The notes under the pieces: generated by a model | Database searches by the model: none | The model's input: only the letters and a program-made list of their open reading frames with translations | What the model was told of the DNA's origin: nothing | From: an uncultured Neisseriaceae bacterium | GTDB taxonomy: Bacteria > Pseudomonadota > Gammaproteobacteria > Burkholderiales > Neisseriaceae | Assembly (NCBI GenBank): GCA_945267035.1 | Contig: CALYOS010000007.1 | Coordinates: 1 to 64,000, forward strand | DNA length: 64,000 nt | Reading direction: 5' to 3' | Shown: positions 30,556-40,911 of the stretch, piece after piece | How the letters are laid out: every line of letters starts with the position of its first letter | How positions within the stretch are numbered: position 1 is the first letter of the stretch | Translations under genes and position numbers: made by a program

Positions 30556-31188
30556 ATGAGTAAAACCCCTTTTCAGGATCAATTGAAACAATTAAGTAAA
30601 CAGGCTAAGGCGCAACGGCAACAACAGCAGGAAGAAGCGCGCCAGCAGCAGCAAAGTCGAACTGAAGATATCGATTTTGCTAAAGAAATGGGAACGTTGG
30701 TGACACCGCTGAAACCACGCAATCAATTTCAGCATCCGCGCAATTCATCTGCGATTAAGATCAGGGCCAAATCTGCTGATGAGTTAATCGATGATAGCAG
30801 CTATTTTTATATTGGAGATAGTCAAAAGGATGAAGCACCAGCATTTTTTAGTAAAAATGGTCGGGGTAAGCAGGATATCCAGCGTTTACAAGCTAAACAT
30901 TATCCCATTGTGGCCTATGTTGACTTGCATGGATATCGTCAGGATGAAGCACAGGAAACACTCAATGAATTTATTGAGTATGTTCAGCAACATGGCGTGG
31001 TGGGTGAGATCGTGCATGGTAGCGGATTGGGGTCAAAAAATTATCAGCCAGTATTAAAAAATTTAGTCCGGCGCTGGTTGATGGAGCATCCGCAAGTTCT
31101 GGCTTATGCTCAACCGAATGAGCGCAATGATGGTGCGGTGTATGTATTGGTGAAAAGAAAACAACGACATCCCAATACTGATCAATAA
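30556..31188 (+). CDS. Smr-domain (MutS2-like endonuclease) protein
   Basis: A 210-residue protein with a Gln/Lys-rich coiled-coil N-terminus (about 8-35) and a C-terminal Smr domain holding DLHGYRQDEA, the HGSGLGS loop and a final basic strand. Stand-alone Smr proteins are nucleases; E. coli SmrB cuts mRNA between collided ribosomes, and SmrA is related. Which role applies here is not settled. The start ATG follows directly on a short leader; no strong Shine-Dalgarno is seen. Confidence 0.85.
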   Translation: MSKTPFQDQLKQLSKQAKAQRQQQQEEARQQQQSRTEDIDFAKEMGTLVTPLKPRNQFQHPRNSSAIKIRAKSADELIDDSSYFYIGDSQKDEAPAFFSKNGRGKQDIQRLQAKHYPIVAYVDLHGYRQDEAQETLNEFIEYVQQHGVVGEIVHGSGLGSKNYQPVLKNLVRRWLMEHPQVLAYAQPNERNDGAVYVLVKRKQRHPNTDQ

Positions 31189-31289
31189 ATTTAGCGATTT
31201 GGGCTAATAATTGTTTACCTATTTGACCAAAACACGCACAATATGGGTCAGCATGAAGACTGCATAAAGCTAAATTTTATTATCTGCAG

Positions 31290-31886
31290 ATGTTCAATCA
31301 AGCTTTCTGTATTCATGAGCCGTATTTAATCCATTTAAATGGTGTAACAAACCAATTCATGTCAGAACTTAACCACAGAAAACGCCTGCTTTCACAGCGA
31401 GAAATAGAACTTGCCCGAAATACTTTGGGCAATGCTATTGATTGGCGTAAGGTGCAAATAGCCGACGGGGCATGGTGGCTGCTGCACCCCCATGCTGCTA
31501 TTACTTGCGGAAATACCATTGTGTTTCCCTCGGCGCATTATCAGCCGGACTTTAGTCAAAGTGATGTGGAAACACGGGCTTGGTTTATTCATGAGTTAGT
31601 GCATGTGTGGCAATATCAGCATGGCTATCCTTTGTTATTTGCTGGTGTTTGTCTCGCTGTAAGAGGAGGATATTATCAAGCTCGTGGCTATACCTATCCA
31701 GCATTGAATACCATCAACGCCTTTAGAGACTTAAATATGGAGCAGCAAGCAAGGGTTGTTCAGCACTATTATCTGGCTCAACAACATGATCCACGTTATT
31801 TATCCTGCTTGCCCGAATTTCGCCGACTTCTGAAACCATTTTTTCAAAACCCTGATAACCGCCATCTATTGCCTCGTAAATTTTGA
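31290..31886 (+). CDS. Putative zinc-metallopeptidase-like protein (HEXXH)
   Basis: Up to 198 residues, or 175 if translation starts at the ATG at 31359, where the conserved-looking part begins (LLSQREIELARNTLGNAIDW). The centre holds HELVHVWQYQ (His101, Glu102, His105), a zinc-peptidase motif, and WQYQ afterwards is usual in DUF4157-type and Vgr-related peptidase-like proteins. No signal peptide or membrane helix is obvious. It stands alone between the Smr gene and prmB. The function is unknown; a degradative or self-cleaving role is only inference. Confidence 0.65.
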   Translation: MFNQAFCIHEPYLIHLNGVTNQFMSELNHRKRLLSQREIELARNTLGNAIDWRKVQIADGAWWLLHPHAAITCGNTIVFPSAHYQPDFSQSDVETRAWFIHELVHVWQYQHGYPLLFAGVCLAVRGGYYQARGYTYPALNTINAFRDLNMEQQARVVQHYYLAQQHDPRYLSCLPEFRRLLKPFFQNPDNRHLLPRKF

Positions 31887-31980
31887 GTTTGTTTTTGCCA
31901 GGCATGTCTTTAGCCAATATTTCCGAACTGGAAGCGGCAACTGTTATAATTAGCCATTAATTTTTCCATGAATACAGACC

Positions 31981-32883
31981 ATGTCAGAATGTGATGAAGT
32001 TTTAGTTAGTCTCAAAACAGTACAAGATTTTTTTCGCTATGCAGTCAGTCAGTTTAATCAGGCTGAGCTCTTTTTTGGTCATGGGAATGACAATGCCTAT
32101 GATGAAGCAGCCTATCTGATTCTACATACTTTGCATCTTCCCTTGGATACTTTAGAACCTTTTCTACAAGCGCGCCTGTTAACGGATGAAAAAGTGAGGT
32201 TACTTCAATTGATTCGTCGCCGAGTTGAGGAGCGTATTCCGGTGTCCTACCTGACCCATCAAGCATGGCAGGGTGAATATGAGTTTTATGTCGATGAACG
32301 GGTAATTGTGCCGCGCTCATTTATTTACGAGCTTTTAGGGGAACCATTAAAGCCGTGGATTGAATATGAAGAGTTGGTCCATAATGCCTTAGATCTGTGT
32401 ACTGGCAGTGGTGCATTGGCCATTCAAATGGCTCATGTTTATCCCGAAGCCACCATCGATGCGGTTGATATCAGTCTGGATGCGCTCGAAGTGGCTGGAA
32501 TTAATGTGGAAGCCTATGGTCTGGAAGACAGGATACATCTTATTCACACAGACTTATTTACTGGCTTAGAAAAGACTTATGATCTCATTGTCTCCAATCC
32601 TCCGTATGTAGATGCAGAGTCGGTGGCAGAACTTCCAGAAGAATATTTACATGAACCGGAACTGGCTTTAGGAAGTGGAATAGACGGATTAGATATCACC
32701 CGCCAGATTATTCAGCAGGCAGCGAAATATCTTAATCCACAAGGGGTGTTATTGGTTGAGATAGGGCATAACCGCGATGTTCTGGAACAGGCATTTCCGG
32801 AGCTGCCATTTACCTGGCTCAATACCAGCGGCGGTGATGGCTTTGTATTTTTGCTGACGCGCGAAGATTTACTGCTGAGCTGA
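31981..32883 (+). CDS. prmB: Ribosomal protein L3 N5-glutamine methyltransferase
   Basis: A 300-residue SAM-dependent methyltransferase that modifies a glutamine in L3 during 50S assembly. It has the helical N-terminal domain, the SAM motif DLCTGSGALAIQMA, and the substrate motif SNPPYV of glutamine methyltransferases. LPEEYLHEPELAL follows, as in PrmB rather than PrmC. Length is close to E. coli PrmB (310). Confidence 0.93.
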   Translation: MSECDEVLVSLKTVQDFFRYAVSQFNQAELFFGHGNDNAYDEAAYLILHTLHLPLDTLEPFLQARLLTDEKVRLLQLIRRRVEERIPVSYLTHQAWQGEYEFYVDERVIVPRSFIYELLGEPLKPWIEYEELVHNALDLCTGSGALAIQMAHVYPEATIDAVDISLDALEVAGINVEAYGLEDRIHLIHTDLFTGLEKTYDLIVSNPPYVDAESVAELPEEYLHEPELALGSGIDGLDITRQIIQQAAKYLNPQGVLLVEIGHNRDVLEQAFPELPFTWLNTSGGDGFVFLLTREDLLLS

Positions 32884-32921
32884 GCAAAATAGATTGTGTC
32901 AATGAATTGGCAATGATGGAT

Positions 32922-33386
32922 TTACCAGGTACTAAAAGGTCGCTTAACCAGATTGTTGTTGTAATAGCGGGGATCATGTGAAACTTCTTTGCCAATCCAT
33001 GCGGGCAAATGTAGAACCTGATCTGGCGAGAGCAATTCTACTTCGGCCATTATCAATCCCTGATTGGCGCCTAGAAATTCATCAATTTCCCAGACAACAT
33101 CATCTACAGGGATGCGATAGCGATATTTCTTGATTATTGGTTGCTCAGCCAGCTTCTCCAGCATCATCTCGGCATCAGCTAAAGGAATCGGGTATTCAAA
33201 TTCACTTCTACTGATTCCTTCAGTGAGCCCTTTAATGGTTAGAGTAGCTTGATCGTGTTGAATGCGTACCCGAACAGTGCGATGTTTGTCTGTGGATAGA
33301 TAACCTTGACTAAACAATATGCCACTGGCTAATTCTCGCCATGCATTGCCATTAACCAGAAATTTGCGTTCAATTTCTTCTGCCAT
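32922..33386 (-). CDS. CYTH-domain phosphohydrolase-like protein
   Basis: A 154-residue protein of the CYTH/triphosphate tunnel metalloenzyme family. The signature ExExK is at the very start (EEIERKF), and the tunnel's alternating charged strands follow (RVRIQHDQATLTIKG, then WEIDEF and AEVELLS). Relatives hydrolyse triphosphates, often inorganic tripolyphosphate. It converges with prmB across only 38 bases. Confidence 0.88.
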   Translation of the reverse strand: MAEEIERKFLVNGNAWRELASGILFSQGYLSTDKHRTVRVRIQHDQATLTIKGLTEGISRSEFEYPIPLADAEMMLEKLAEQPIIKKYRYRIPVDDVVWEIDEFLGANQGLIMAEVELLSPDQVLHLPAWIGKEVSHDPRYYNNNLVKRPFSTW

Positions 33387-33675
33387 TTACCTTCCTATAT
33401 TGATGTTCAATTCTAGTGAGTTAGCCATCACTGAATTTTTAATGCTGCACAGTTGATTTACGCTTTGCATTAATAACTTGAGTAATTGGATAATCATCTG
33501 TTGCAAGAGACAAAATAAAGTCAGTGTCAACAAGATGGAACTTGTCATTGCGACTATGCAAATGATGATCATAATGCAGTTTGAATCTTAAACCAAATTT
33601 TTGCCAACATGGCGGTAAATTTTAATCTAACCCATAGGTCGTTTTAACTGATGATGTTTGAAGAAGAGCAGCATT

Positions 33676-33704
33676 AAAAAAGCGGATGGGGTTTCCATCC
33701 GCTG
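33676..33704 (-). terminator. Intrinsic terminator of clpB
   Basis: On the minus strand, a 9-bp stem (AGCGGATGG/CCATCCGCT) with a 5-base loop and a T6 tail, 24 bases past the clpB stop codon. Confidence 0.88.
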
Positions 33705-33727
33705 ATCATGCTGAATGAATGCAGTGC

Positions 33728-36301
33728 TTAGGCAAAAGTCAAAATACCATCTTGTGCGGTAATCATGATGGTACTACCTGGAGCATAATCACCAGCCAGT
33801 AACTCTTTTGCCAATGGGTTTTCGATTTCAGTCTGAATAGCGCGTTTTAACGGACGTGCGCCATACACCGGATCAAAGCCCACCTGTGCCAAAGCATCTA
33901 AAGCAGCATCGTCAACCTGTAAATGCAAATCCATGTTTTCTAAACGCTTGCGTAATCCCGCCAATTGAATATTGGCAATGGCACGAATATTGGATTGATT
34001 GAGACTGTGGAAAACCACCACTTCATCAATTCGGTTGATGAGTTCAGGACGGAAATATTGTTTCACTTCTTCCATGACTGCCGCTTTAATTGCTGCATAG
34101 TCTTCCGTATCCATCTTTTGGATTTCCTGACTGCCGATATTCGAGGTCATCACGATAACTGTATTTTTAAAATCAACTGTTCGTCCTTGACCATCGGTTA
34201 ACCGCCCATCATCCAATACTTGTAACAAAATATTGAAAACATCTGGATGTGCTTTTTCAACTTCATCTAACAGCACCACACTGTAGGGATTACGGCGGAC
34301 TTGCTCTGTCAGATAACCACCTTCTTCATAACCGACATAGCCGGGAGGCGCACCGATGAGTCGGGCGATAGAGTGTTTTTCCATATACTCAGACATATCG
34401 ATGCGGATCAAATGTGATTCACTGTCGAACAGAAAAGTTGCCAGCGTTTTGCACAGTTCGGTCTTACCCACACCAGTAGGACCTAAAAACAGAAAGCTGC
34501 CATAAGGTTTATTCGGGTCTGCCAGACCAGAGCGCGAACGACGAATCGCATCGGCTACAGCACGTACCGCTTCATCCTGACCCACCACGCGTTCATGCAA
34601 TACTTGCTCGATTTTAAGAAGTTTTTCGCGCTCACCAGCCATCATTTTAGAAACAGGAATGCCAGTCATGCGTGACACGATTTCTGCAATTTCTTCTGAG
34701 CCGACTTTAGTACGCAGCAACTTATTGGGCTGCTCACTAACCTGACCATTATCGGCTGCCTGTAATTGTGCTTCCAGTTTTGGTAACTCTTCATATTGCA
34801 GCTTAGCTACATCTTCCCATTTGCCTTCACGTTTGAGTGCATCCATTTTGATTTTTAAATGATCAATCTGTTCTTTAATGGTCACACTGCCTTGAGCTTT
34901 GGCGCGTTCGGCTTTCCAGATTTCATCCAGATCGGCAAACTCGCGTTTCACATTGTCCAGTTCTTCATCCAGCAATGCTAAACGTTTCATACTGGCTTCA
35001 TCAGTTTCTTTCACTAAAGAAGCACGTTCAATTTCTAGCTGTATTTCACGGCGTTTAAGTTTATCCATGCTTTCTGGCATAGATTGACTTTCAACTTTGA
35101 TTAAAGACGCGGCTTCATCAATTAAGTCGATGGCTTTATCCGGTAAAAAACGATCGGTTATATAACGATTAGATAATTCAGCTGCAGCTACAATGGCCGG
35201 ATCGGTGATTTCCACACCATGATAAATTTCATAACGTTCTTGTAAACCACGCAGAATGGCGATGGTGTCTTCAACCGTCGGTTCTTTAACCAGCACTTTC
35301 TGAAAACGACGCTCCAATGCCGGGTCTTTTTCAATGTACTGCCGGTATTCATCTAAAGTAGTGGCACCAATACAATGCAATTCACCTCGAGCTAAAGCAG
35401 GTTTAAGCATATTACCTGCATCCATTGCACCATCAGCTTTGCCGGCACCCACTAACGTATGTATTTCATCAATGAAAATAATCGTATTACCTTCATCTTT
35501 AGATAAATCATTGAGCACCGCTTTTAAGCGTTCTTCAAATTCACCGCGAAACTTAGCCCCAGCGATCAGACTGGCGAGGTCAAGCATAAGCAGACGTTTA
35601 TTACGCAAAGAATCCGGTACCTCATTATTCACCATCCGCTGAGCCAGACCTTCCACAATGGCCGTTTTACCCACACCAGGTTCACCAATCAGCACAGGAT
35701 TGTTTTTAGTGCGTCGTTCTAGCACCAAAATTGTTCGACGAATTTCATCGTCACGACCGATCACTGGATCCAGTTTACCGGCACGTGCGCGCTCAGTTAA
35801 ATCAGTAGTATATTTTTTCAACGCATCGCGCTGATCTTCTGCATTTGGGTTATCCACGCTTGCTCCTCCGCGTACAGCGTCAATGGCTGTGTTTAGTCCG
35901 TCTTCAGTGGCACCTGCCTGTTTTAAAATCCGCCCACATTGTCCGTTTTCTTGCACCGCAGCCAGTAAAAATAACTCACTGGCGATATAAGCATCATTGC
36001 GCTTGGCGGCCGCTTTATCCATTAAATTTAAGATATGCTGTAATTCAGTGCTGGGAAGGATTTCACCACCTTGTCCGGATACTTTAGGCAGGCTGGATAT
36101 CGTACTTTCGATTTGCTGTTTGACTTGAGAAATATTGACATTGGCTTGCGCTAGAAGGGCAGAGCTGCCACTATTGGGATCGTCCATTAAAGCTTTTAAC
36201 ACAAAAATCGCTTCAATGTAGCCGGCATCCTGCGCTAAAGCCATACTTTGAGCATCTTGTAATGCTTCTTGAAATTTAGCGGTTAGTTTGTCGAATCTCA
36301 T
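33728..36301 (-). CDS. clpB: Disaggregase ClpB
   Basis: An 857-residue Hsp100 ATPase that works with DnaK to pull proteins out of aggregates. Order: Clp N-domain ([18 protein letters not shown]), first AAA+ module with [15 protein letters not shown], the long coiled-coil middle domain, second AAA+ module with [15 protein letters not shown], and the C-terminal D2-small domain. The ATG at 36301 has GGAGG 7 bases upstream and matches E. coli ClpB in length (857); a longer in-frame start would add 41 atypical residues. A heat-shock-type promoter lies just upstream. Confidence 0.97.
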   Translation of the reverse strand: MRFDKLTAKFQEALQDAQSMALAQDAGYIEAIFVLKALMDDPNSGSSALLAQANVNISQVKQQIESTISSLPKVSGQGGEILPSTELQHILNLMDKAAAKRNDAYIASELFLLAAVQENGQCGRILKQAGATEDGLNTAIDAVRGGASVDNPNAEDQRDALKKYTTDLTERARAGKLDPVIGRDDEIRRTILVLERRTKNNPVLIGEPGVGKTAIVEGLAQRMVNNEVPDSLRNKRLLMLDLASLIAGAKFRGEFEERLKAVLNDLSKDEGNTIIFIDEIHTLVGAGKADGAMDAGNMLKPALARGELHCIGATTLDEYRQYIEKDPALERRFQKVLVKEPTVEDTIAILRGLQERYEIYHGVEITDPAIVAAAELSNRYITDRFLPDKAIDLIDEAASLIKVESQSMPESMDKLKRREIQLEIERASLVKETDEASMKRLALLDEELDNVKREFADLDEIWKAERAKAQGSVTIKEQIDHLKIKMDALKREGKWEDVAKLQYEELPKLEAQLQAADNGQVSEQPNKLLRTKVGSEEIAEIVSRMTGIPVSKMMAGEREKLLKIEQVLHERVVGQDEAVRAVADAIRRSRSGLADPNKPYGSFLFLGPTGVGKTELCKTLATFLFDSESHLIRIDMSEYMEKHSIARLIGAPPGYVGYEEGGYLTEQVRRNPYSVVLLDEVEKAHPDVFNILLQVLDDGRLTDGQGRTVDFKNTVIVMTSNIGSQEIQKMDTEDYAAIKAAVMEEVKQYFRPELINRIDEVVVFHSLNQSNIRAIANIQLAGLRKRLENMDLHLQVDDAALDALAQVGFDPVYGARPLKRAIQTEIENPLAKELLAGDYAPGSTIMITAQDGILTFA

Positions 36302-36335
36302 TAAATTTCCTCCAGAAGATTTTGTTGTTATGAAA

Positions 36336-36364
36336 TATATGGGTCTGGGAAAATTAATGTCAAG
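36336..36364 (-). promoter_or_regulatory. Candidate sigma-32 heat-shock promoter of clpB
   Basis: On the minus strand, CTTGACA (36358-36364) is followed after 14 bases by CCCATATA (36336-36343). This matches the sigma-32 pattern CTTGAAA - 13 to 15 bases - CCCCATNT closely. It is about 35 bases before the clpB start. Confidence 0.65.
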
Positions 36365-36424
36365 AGAGAAAATAAAAAAAACTTTTTGGTTTGTAACACT
36401 ATAATTTTTATATATTTTTAACAA

Positions 36425-37612
36425 AGCAGCTGTAGCTCAAGTAAAAGCTTTGTTATCAATAAAAAATAAATAAAGCTAGAGAGCGGTCGTCTAAATGGTA
36501 AATCTCTTTTAAGGATGTTTACTCGCTAGCAAGCGCAACCTGAATTACTCCAGTCCCTAACGCCAAATACGCTAAAGCAGTAGTGACATTTGGTCTGATC
36601 TCATGGCTTTTTTAACTGCATGCCATGAAAAAAAAATTGGGAAGGAATAGATTAGCTACAAAACAACGCTTAATTTGTTTATCTCCTCATTGGAGCAACT
36701 TCAGTTTCACTGGTTTACCCTAACTACGCGTTAAGATCGATGCGGTATAAATTCAAAATTATCCTTCATGGCATCGGTGCAGGGTATTTGCGGCAGTCAC
36801 TTTGCTAAGGCATGTTGATGATAAAGCTTGAACAATGGTGATAAGAAATTATTGAAAACTTAAGCATAAGCTGTCTGCGATTATCGAGGTTGACGACAAG
36901 GTTATTTGATTCAAATGCCTGTGTATTAAATTTACATAAAAGAATAGGCAATACATCATTTATTCAAAGAGAATGTAAATTTAAATTTTGTCAAAAGTCA
37001 ATATATCCGGTTAAGTTTGCACATGATGCTGCAATAAAATTAAAGTAAATCTGATAGATAGTTTATATATTTTTTTTTGGGCTAAAATTTGAAAGTAAAA
37101 GCACTGCCTGCAAAATTTCACAAAAAATGTGAGTATATCTGTGGATAACTCTAAAAAATATAGGTGAATCAAACCGAACATGTATTGCATAAAAATTAAG
37201 CAACTTATGCTATATGATTATATAATCATTCATGCTAAACAGACGATTAAGTGTTTAAAAATTACATATTATCTAATAATAAAAGATTTCTGCAAACGCA
37301 TTTCTCTGTGCAACCAGAATGGCAAAAAATCAGGATTAAATGAATGATGCCGGCGCCATATTGCGTTAATGGGCGACTTAACTCATTTGAATGCCACGAT
37401 AGATTGATGGTTGCGGATTGAGGGAATAAATTTAACCTAAAGATATGGTTTTTTTAATAGCTTATGTCTGCTGTTAAGCTAGGAATTGAAACAATACGGG
37501 TAAAGACCTAAAGCAGGATAAGACTTATTTTAAACGGGGGTTTGAGGCGTTGATGATTCTCATGCTGGATAGAGCCATAGCCAAAAGATGGGATTGAAAG
37601 AAGATAACAATA
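36425..37612. other. Long gap between clpB and tRNA-Ser
   Basis: About 1.2 kb without an intact gene. Near 36525-36610 the minus strand reads RPNVTTALAYLALGTGVIQV to a stop, like the end of a lost membrane protein. The rest shows dense stops and AT-rich runs. Confidence 0.4.
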
Positions 37613-37650
37613 AAAAAATAACCTAAAAAGATCATTTAGGTTATTTTTTA
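37613..37650. terminator. Terminator of tRNA-Ser
   Basis: Stem AAAAAATAACCTAAA/TTTAGGTTATTTTTT with a 7-base loop, about 38 bases past the tRNA 3' end; symmetrical A/T tails make it usable in both directions. Confidence 0.85.
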
Positions 37651-37687
37651 TAGGGCTAAGCACTGATAAAAGTACTTATAAATATTT

Positions 37688-37778
<91 letters not shown>

Positions 37779-37895
37779 GTCTTTGAAGAAGTCGAATATT
37801 AGACGAAAAATAAGGTTTTGCCAAGTGATTTATTCAAGCAAATGCGTGATTGAAGGCTAAGTAATTATTTTTCTATTTGAAATAGTTTGGTTAAT

Positions 37896-38669
37896 CTAAT
37901 GAGCATCGCGCAAATAGACCCATTCATGCTCGGTTGAAGTGGCTTCATCAAAATAATAGCCTGCATAATCAAAGTCTTTAAGTTGTTCAGGTTTGCTCAA
38001 TTGATTTTCCGCAGCAAAACGCATGAATAAACCGCGCGCACGCTTGGCATAAAAACTGATGGTTTTATACTGTCCATTCTTCAGATCTTTGAAAATGGGG
38101 GTAATGATTGGGCAGGATAGCTGCTGCGGTTGAATGGACTTAAAGTATTCCTGTGAGGCAAGATTGATCAAAACATCATCATTGACCGCGTGCATATTTT
38201 TTTTAATGGTTGCCGTGATGCTGTTTCCCCAGAAGTGATACAAATCCTTGCCTTGATCATTGGCCAGTTTAATGCCCATTTCCAGGCGATAGGGCTGGAT
38301 CAAATCTAAAGGTTTTAATACGCCATACAGACCGGATAAAATGGCGGTATGCTGCTGCAAATAATTCAGCGCTTGGGGTTCTAAAGTACTCGCTTGCAGA
38401 CCGGTATAGACATCGCCATTAAACAAATACACGGCTGGAGTGGCATTTTCTGGTGTAAACGGCAAATGCCAATGATGATAACGGTCAGTATTGAGTAACG
38501 CCAGTTTATCCGAGATGGCCAAAAGTTTAGCCAGCTCATGCGGAGCCATTTGTTGCAAAATTTTAATCAGTTGTTGGCTTTGTTCCAGCAATTGTGGCTG
38601 AGTATATTCAGTAGTAGGGCTTTGCGCTTTGGCATTTAAATTTTTGGCTGGTGATAAAACAAAGTACAT
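37896..38669 (-). CDS. yaaA: Peroxide-stress protein YaaA
   Basis: A 257-residue member of the YaaA/DUF328 family with its N-terminal signature LSPAKNLN and the internal FNGDVYTGL and HFWGNSIT segments. In E. coli YaaA limits intracellular iron and damage during hydrogen peroxide stress. Length matches (258). It is a single gene downstream of tRNA-Ser on the same strand side, with AAAGGA just before its ATG. Confidence 0.93.
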   Translation of the reverse strand: MYFVLSPAKNLNAKAQSPTTEYTQPQLLEQSQQLIKILQQMAPHELAKLLAISDKLALLNTDRYHHWHLPFTPENATPAVYLFNGDVYTGLQASTLEPQALNYLQQHTAILSGLYGVLKPLDLIQPYRLEMGIKLANDQGKDLYHFWGNSITATIKKNMHAVNDDVLINLASQEYFKSIQPQQLSCPIITPIFKDLKNGQYKTISFYAKRARGLFMRFAAENQLSKPEQLKDFDYAGYYFDEATSTEHEWVYLRDAH

Positions 38670-39425
38670 TTTTTTCCTTTAAAATAATTGCCATTAACGA
38701 CACTTAAAAATAGATCAATCTGTTTGGTTTCCCTGTGTTGCCGCAACCTGATCAGTTAAACCCATCATATCACGTGGTTTAAAATTACACGTTGTTGCCT
38801 TTGATCAATCAAATATGCACTAGGCATGAAAAAGTCAGATCAGCATAAATTAAAGTTTGCGGCTTTCTATACATCTTATCGGGGCAAATTGATAAAAACC
38901 AATCTATTAAAATACCTGTACCCTAAAATATCAAAGATAAGATCTTAGTCGATGAGGATTGAAGGAAAAATTTTTTTCATAAACTAATCATGTTGATTGA
39001 TTAAGCCAAGACATGGTGGTGTTAGCAGCATTTAGCCGCCAGATAAGTTATGAAAAGCCTGAAATAAAGCGCGCAGATATTAATGATCCTGTCAGAGAGA
39101 TCCTGTTTGTAACACACCGGCAATTAAAGTTGATCTTATATTTAACCATTTACTTTTTGCTAGGCTTGGCACGAATGTGCCTTAATGGCTGGCATAACAG
39201 CCAAAAGGCATAGGCAAGAATGATGGGCAAGATCAAGATAAGAATTTGGTGAGGAGAGGGGGTCAGTGTTAATCATGATGATGAGAAATAGCCCTTTTTT
39301 AGCAGCGGTAACATAAGTTTTTTCTAGCATTAAAGTGCGGTCTAGCTGAGCAGGCAGATTTGCATAATGTAACAAAAAAGTGGACAATTCTTTACTCTAA
39401 CGATCAATTATATTTCTCATGCATT
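38670..39425. other. Gap between yaaA and metZ, with a possible membrane-protein fragment
   Basis: No intact gene. On the minus strand 39150-39272 is open and reads LTPSPHQILILILPIILAY, then AFWLLCQPLRHIRAKPSKK and TAA, like the single helix and basic tail of a small membrane protein; it lacks a start codon and may be frameshifted from an ATG at about 39327. No SAM riboswitch was seen before metZ. Confidence 0.35.
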
Positions 39426-40607
39426 ATGTCTACATTGCCTCTTCATCCCGCAACACTCGCTATCCGCGGTGCCAAGGAACAAACCGAATTTAACGAACAC
39501 AATTCAGCCTTATTTCTGACCAGTAGTTTTATGTTCAGCAGCGCTGAAGAAGGAGCGGCACTTTTTGCCGGTCAGCAGAGCGGATATACATATAGTCGAA
39601 CCAGTAATCCTACGGTAGCGGCATTTCAAAATCGGGTAGCCCAATTAGAGCAGGGTGAAGCTGGGCTGGCCACTTCAACCGGAATGGCCGCCATCAACGC
39701 TGTTATGTTGGCTTTATTAAAAACCGGTGATCACCTGATTGCCAGTAAAAGTTTATTTGGTACTACTGTGGGGCTCATAACCAATATTTTGCCTCAGTAT
39801 GGTATTGAAGTCACCTTCGTGAGCCAAACCGATCCTGACGAGTGGGCTGCGGCAATACAAACAAATACTAAAATGTTGTTTGTCGAGTCTCCCTCTAATC
39901 CTTTAAATGAGCTAGCGGATATTGAAAAGCTGGCGAATATTGCACATGAGCATCATGCTTTGCTGGTGGTGGATAATAGTTTCCTCTCTCCTGCATTACA
40001 GCAACCCTTACGCTTGGGAGCCGATATATCGGTGCAGTCAGCCACTAAAGCGATAGACGGACAGGGACGAGTAATGGGCGGAGTCATCTGTGCTAGTGCC
40101 GCGATCATTGAGCGCATCTATCTACAGGTTCGAACGACCGGTGAAGTGCTGTCACCATTCAATGCATGGGTACTTTTGAGTGGATTGGAAACCTTATATG
40201 TGCGCATGGAGAAACAGTGCGCGAATGCATTGCAGCTTGCCCAATTCTTGGCAGCGCAATCTCAGGTAGTGAAGGTGCATTACACGGGTTTAATTGATCA
40301 TCCGCAACTGCCTCTGGTACAAAAGCAGCAGCAAGGTGGAGGAACGGTGGTGGCGTTTGAGTTGCGAGGTGGTGAAGAAGCTGCGTGGCAACTAATCGAT
40401 AAAGTTGCCTTATTCAGCAAAACCGCCAATCTCGGCGATGTCAAATCGACCATTACCCATCCATGGACGACGACTCACGGACGTATGTCACCAGAAAGTA
40501 AATTGGCAGCCGGCATCCAGCCTGGATTGGTTCGCTTAGCGATTGGTTTGGAGCATGTTGATGATTTACAAGCTGATTTGCAGCAGGCCTTAACCGCGCT
40601 TGCTTAG
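39426..40607 (+). CDS. metZ: O-succinylhomoserine sulfhydrylase
   Basis: A 393-residue PLP enzyme of the Cys/Met-metabolism family that makes homocysteine directly from O-succinylhomoserine and sulfide. It has YTYSRTSNPT, the substrate region STGMAAINAVMLALLKTGDH, and the PLP lysine in SATKAIDGQGRVMGG, the last being the MetZ form. The ATG at 39426 begins the family N-terminus (LHPATLAIRGAKEQTEFNEH); an earlier in-frame start adds 22 unlikely residues. MetB/MetC-type activity is the alternative. Confidence 0.88.
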   Translation: MSTLPLHPATLAIRGAKEQTEFNEHNSALFLTSSFMFSSAEEGAALFAGQQSGYTYSRTSNPTVAAFQNRVAQLEQGEAGLATSTGMAAINAVMLALLKTGDHLIASKSLFGTTVGLITNILPQYGIEVTFVSQTDPDEWAAAIQTNTKMLFVESPSNPLNELADIEKLANIAHEHHALLVVDNSFLSPALQQPLRLGADISVQSATKAIDGQGRVMGGVICASAAIIERIYLQVRTTGEVLSPFNAWVLLSGLETLYVRMEKQCANALQLAQFLAAQSQVVKVHYTGLIDHPQLPLVQKQQQGGGTVVAFELRGGEEAAWQLIDKVALFSKTANLGDVKSTITHPWTTTHGRMSPESKLAAGIQPGLVRLAIGLEHVDDLQADLQQALTALA

Positions 40608-40911
40608 GTCAGTGGCGATCCATCAGCTGGAAGATAAAATTTCCATTTCGATGAAAATGACATAAATAGCCGAGTGATGGTAAGATCGTTTCTGATTGTT
40701 TTTACATCCAGATAGCTTACTCCAGCAAAAATGTAAACTCGGCTCTGATGAACTCCAATATACTTGCCATTAAAGGGTGTCTGAAAGGGTGCTTACTGAT
40801 TAATTAGGCATCCTAAAACTTGCATGAATGCTGTTGGGTTAAGTGAAACTTGAATTCAGAGCAAAAAAACTATATTTTAGTAGTTGTAGGCAAAATATAA
40901 AGGAAACCACA
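40608..40911. other. Gap between metZ and trxA
   Basis: No gene or clear terminator. AAGGAAACC immediately before 40912 is the trxA ribosome binding site. Confidence 0.4.

Noticed and set aside
33387..33572. A 61-codon leucine-rich frame upstream of the CYTH gene
   Set aside because: No ribosome binding site, low-complexity hydrophobic composition, and it abuts the CYTH start; more likely the leader of that gene.
39360..39425. N-terminal extension of MetZ by 22 residues
   Set aside because: The extra residues do not fit the family, whose conserved start begins at the ATG at 39426.
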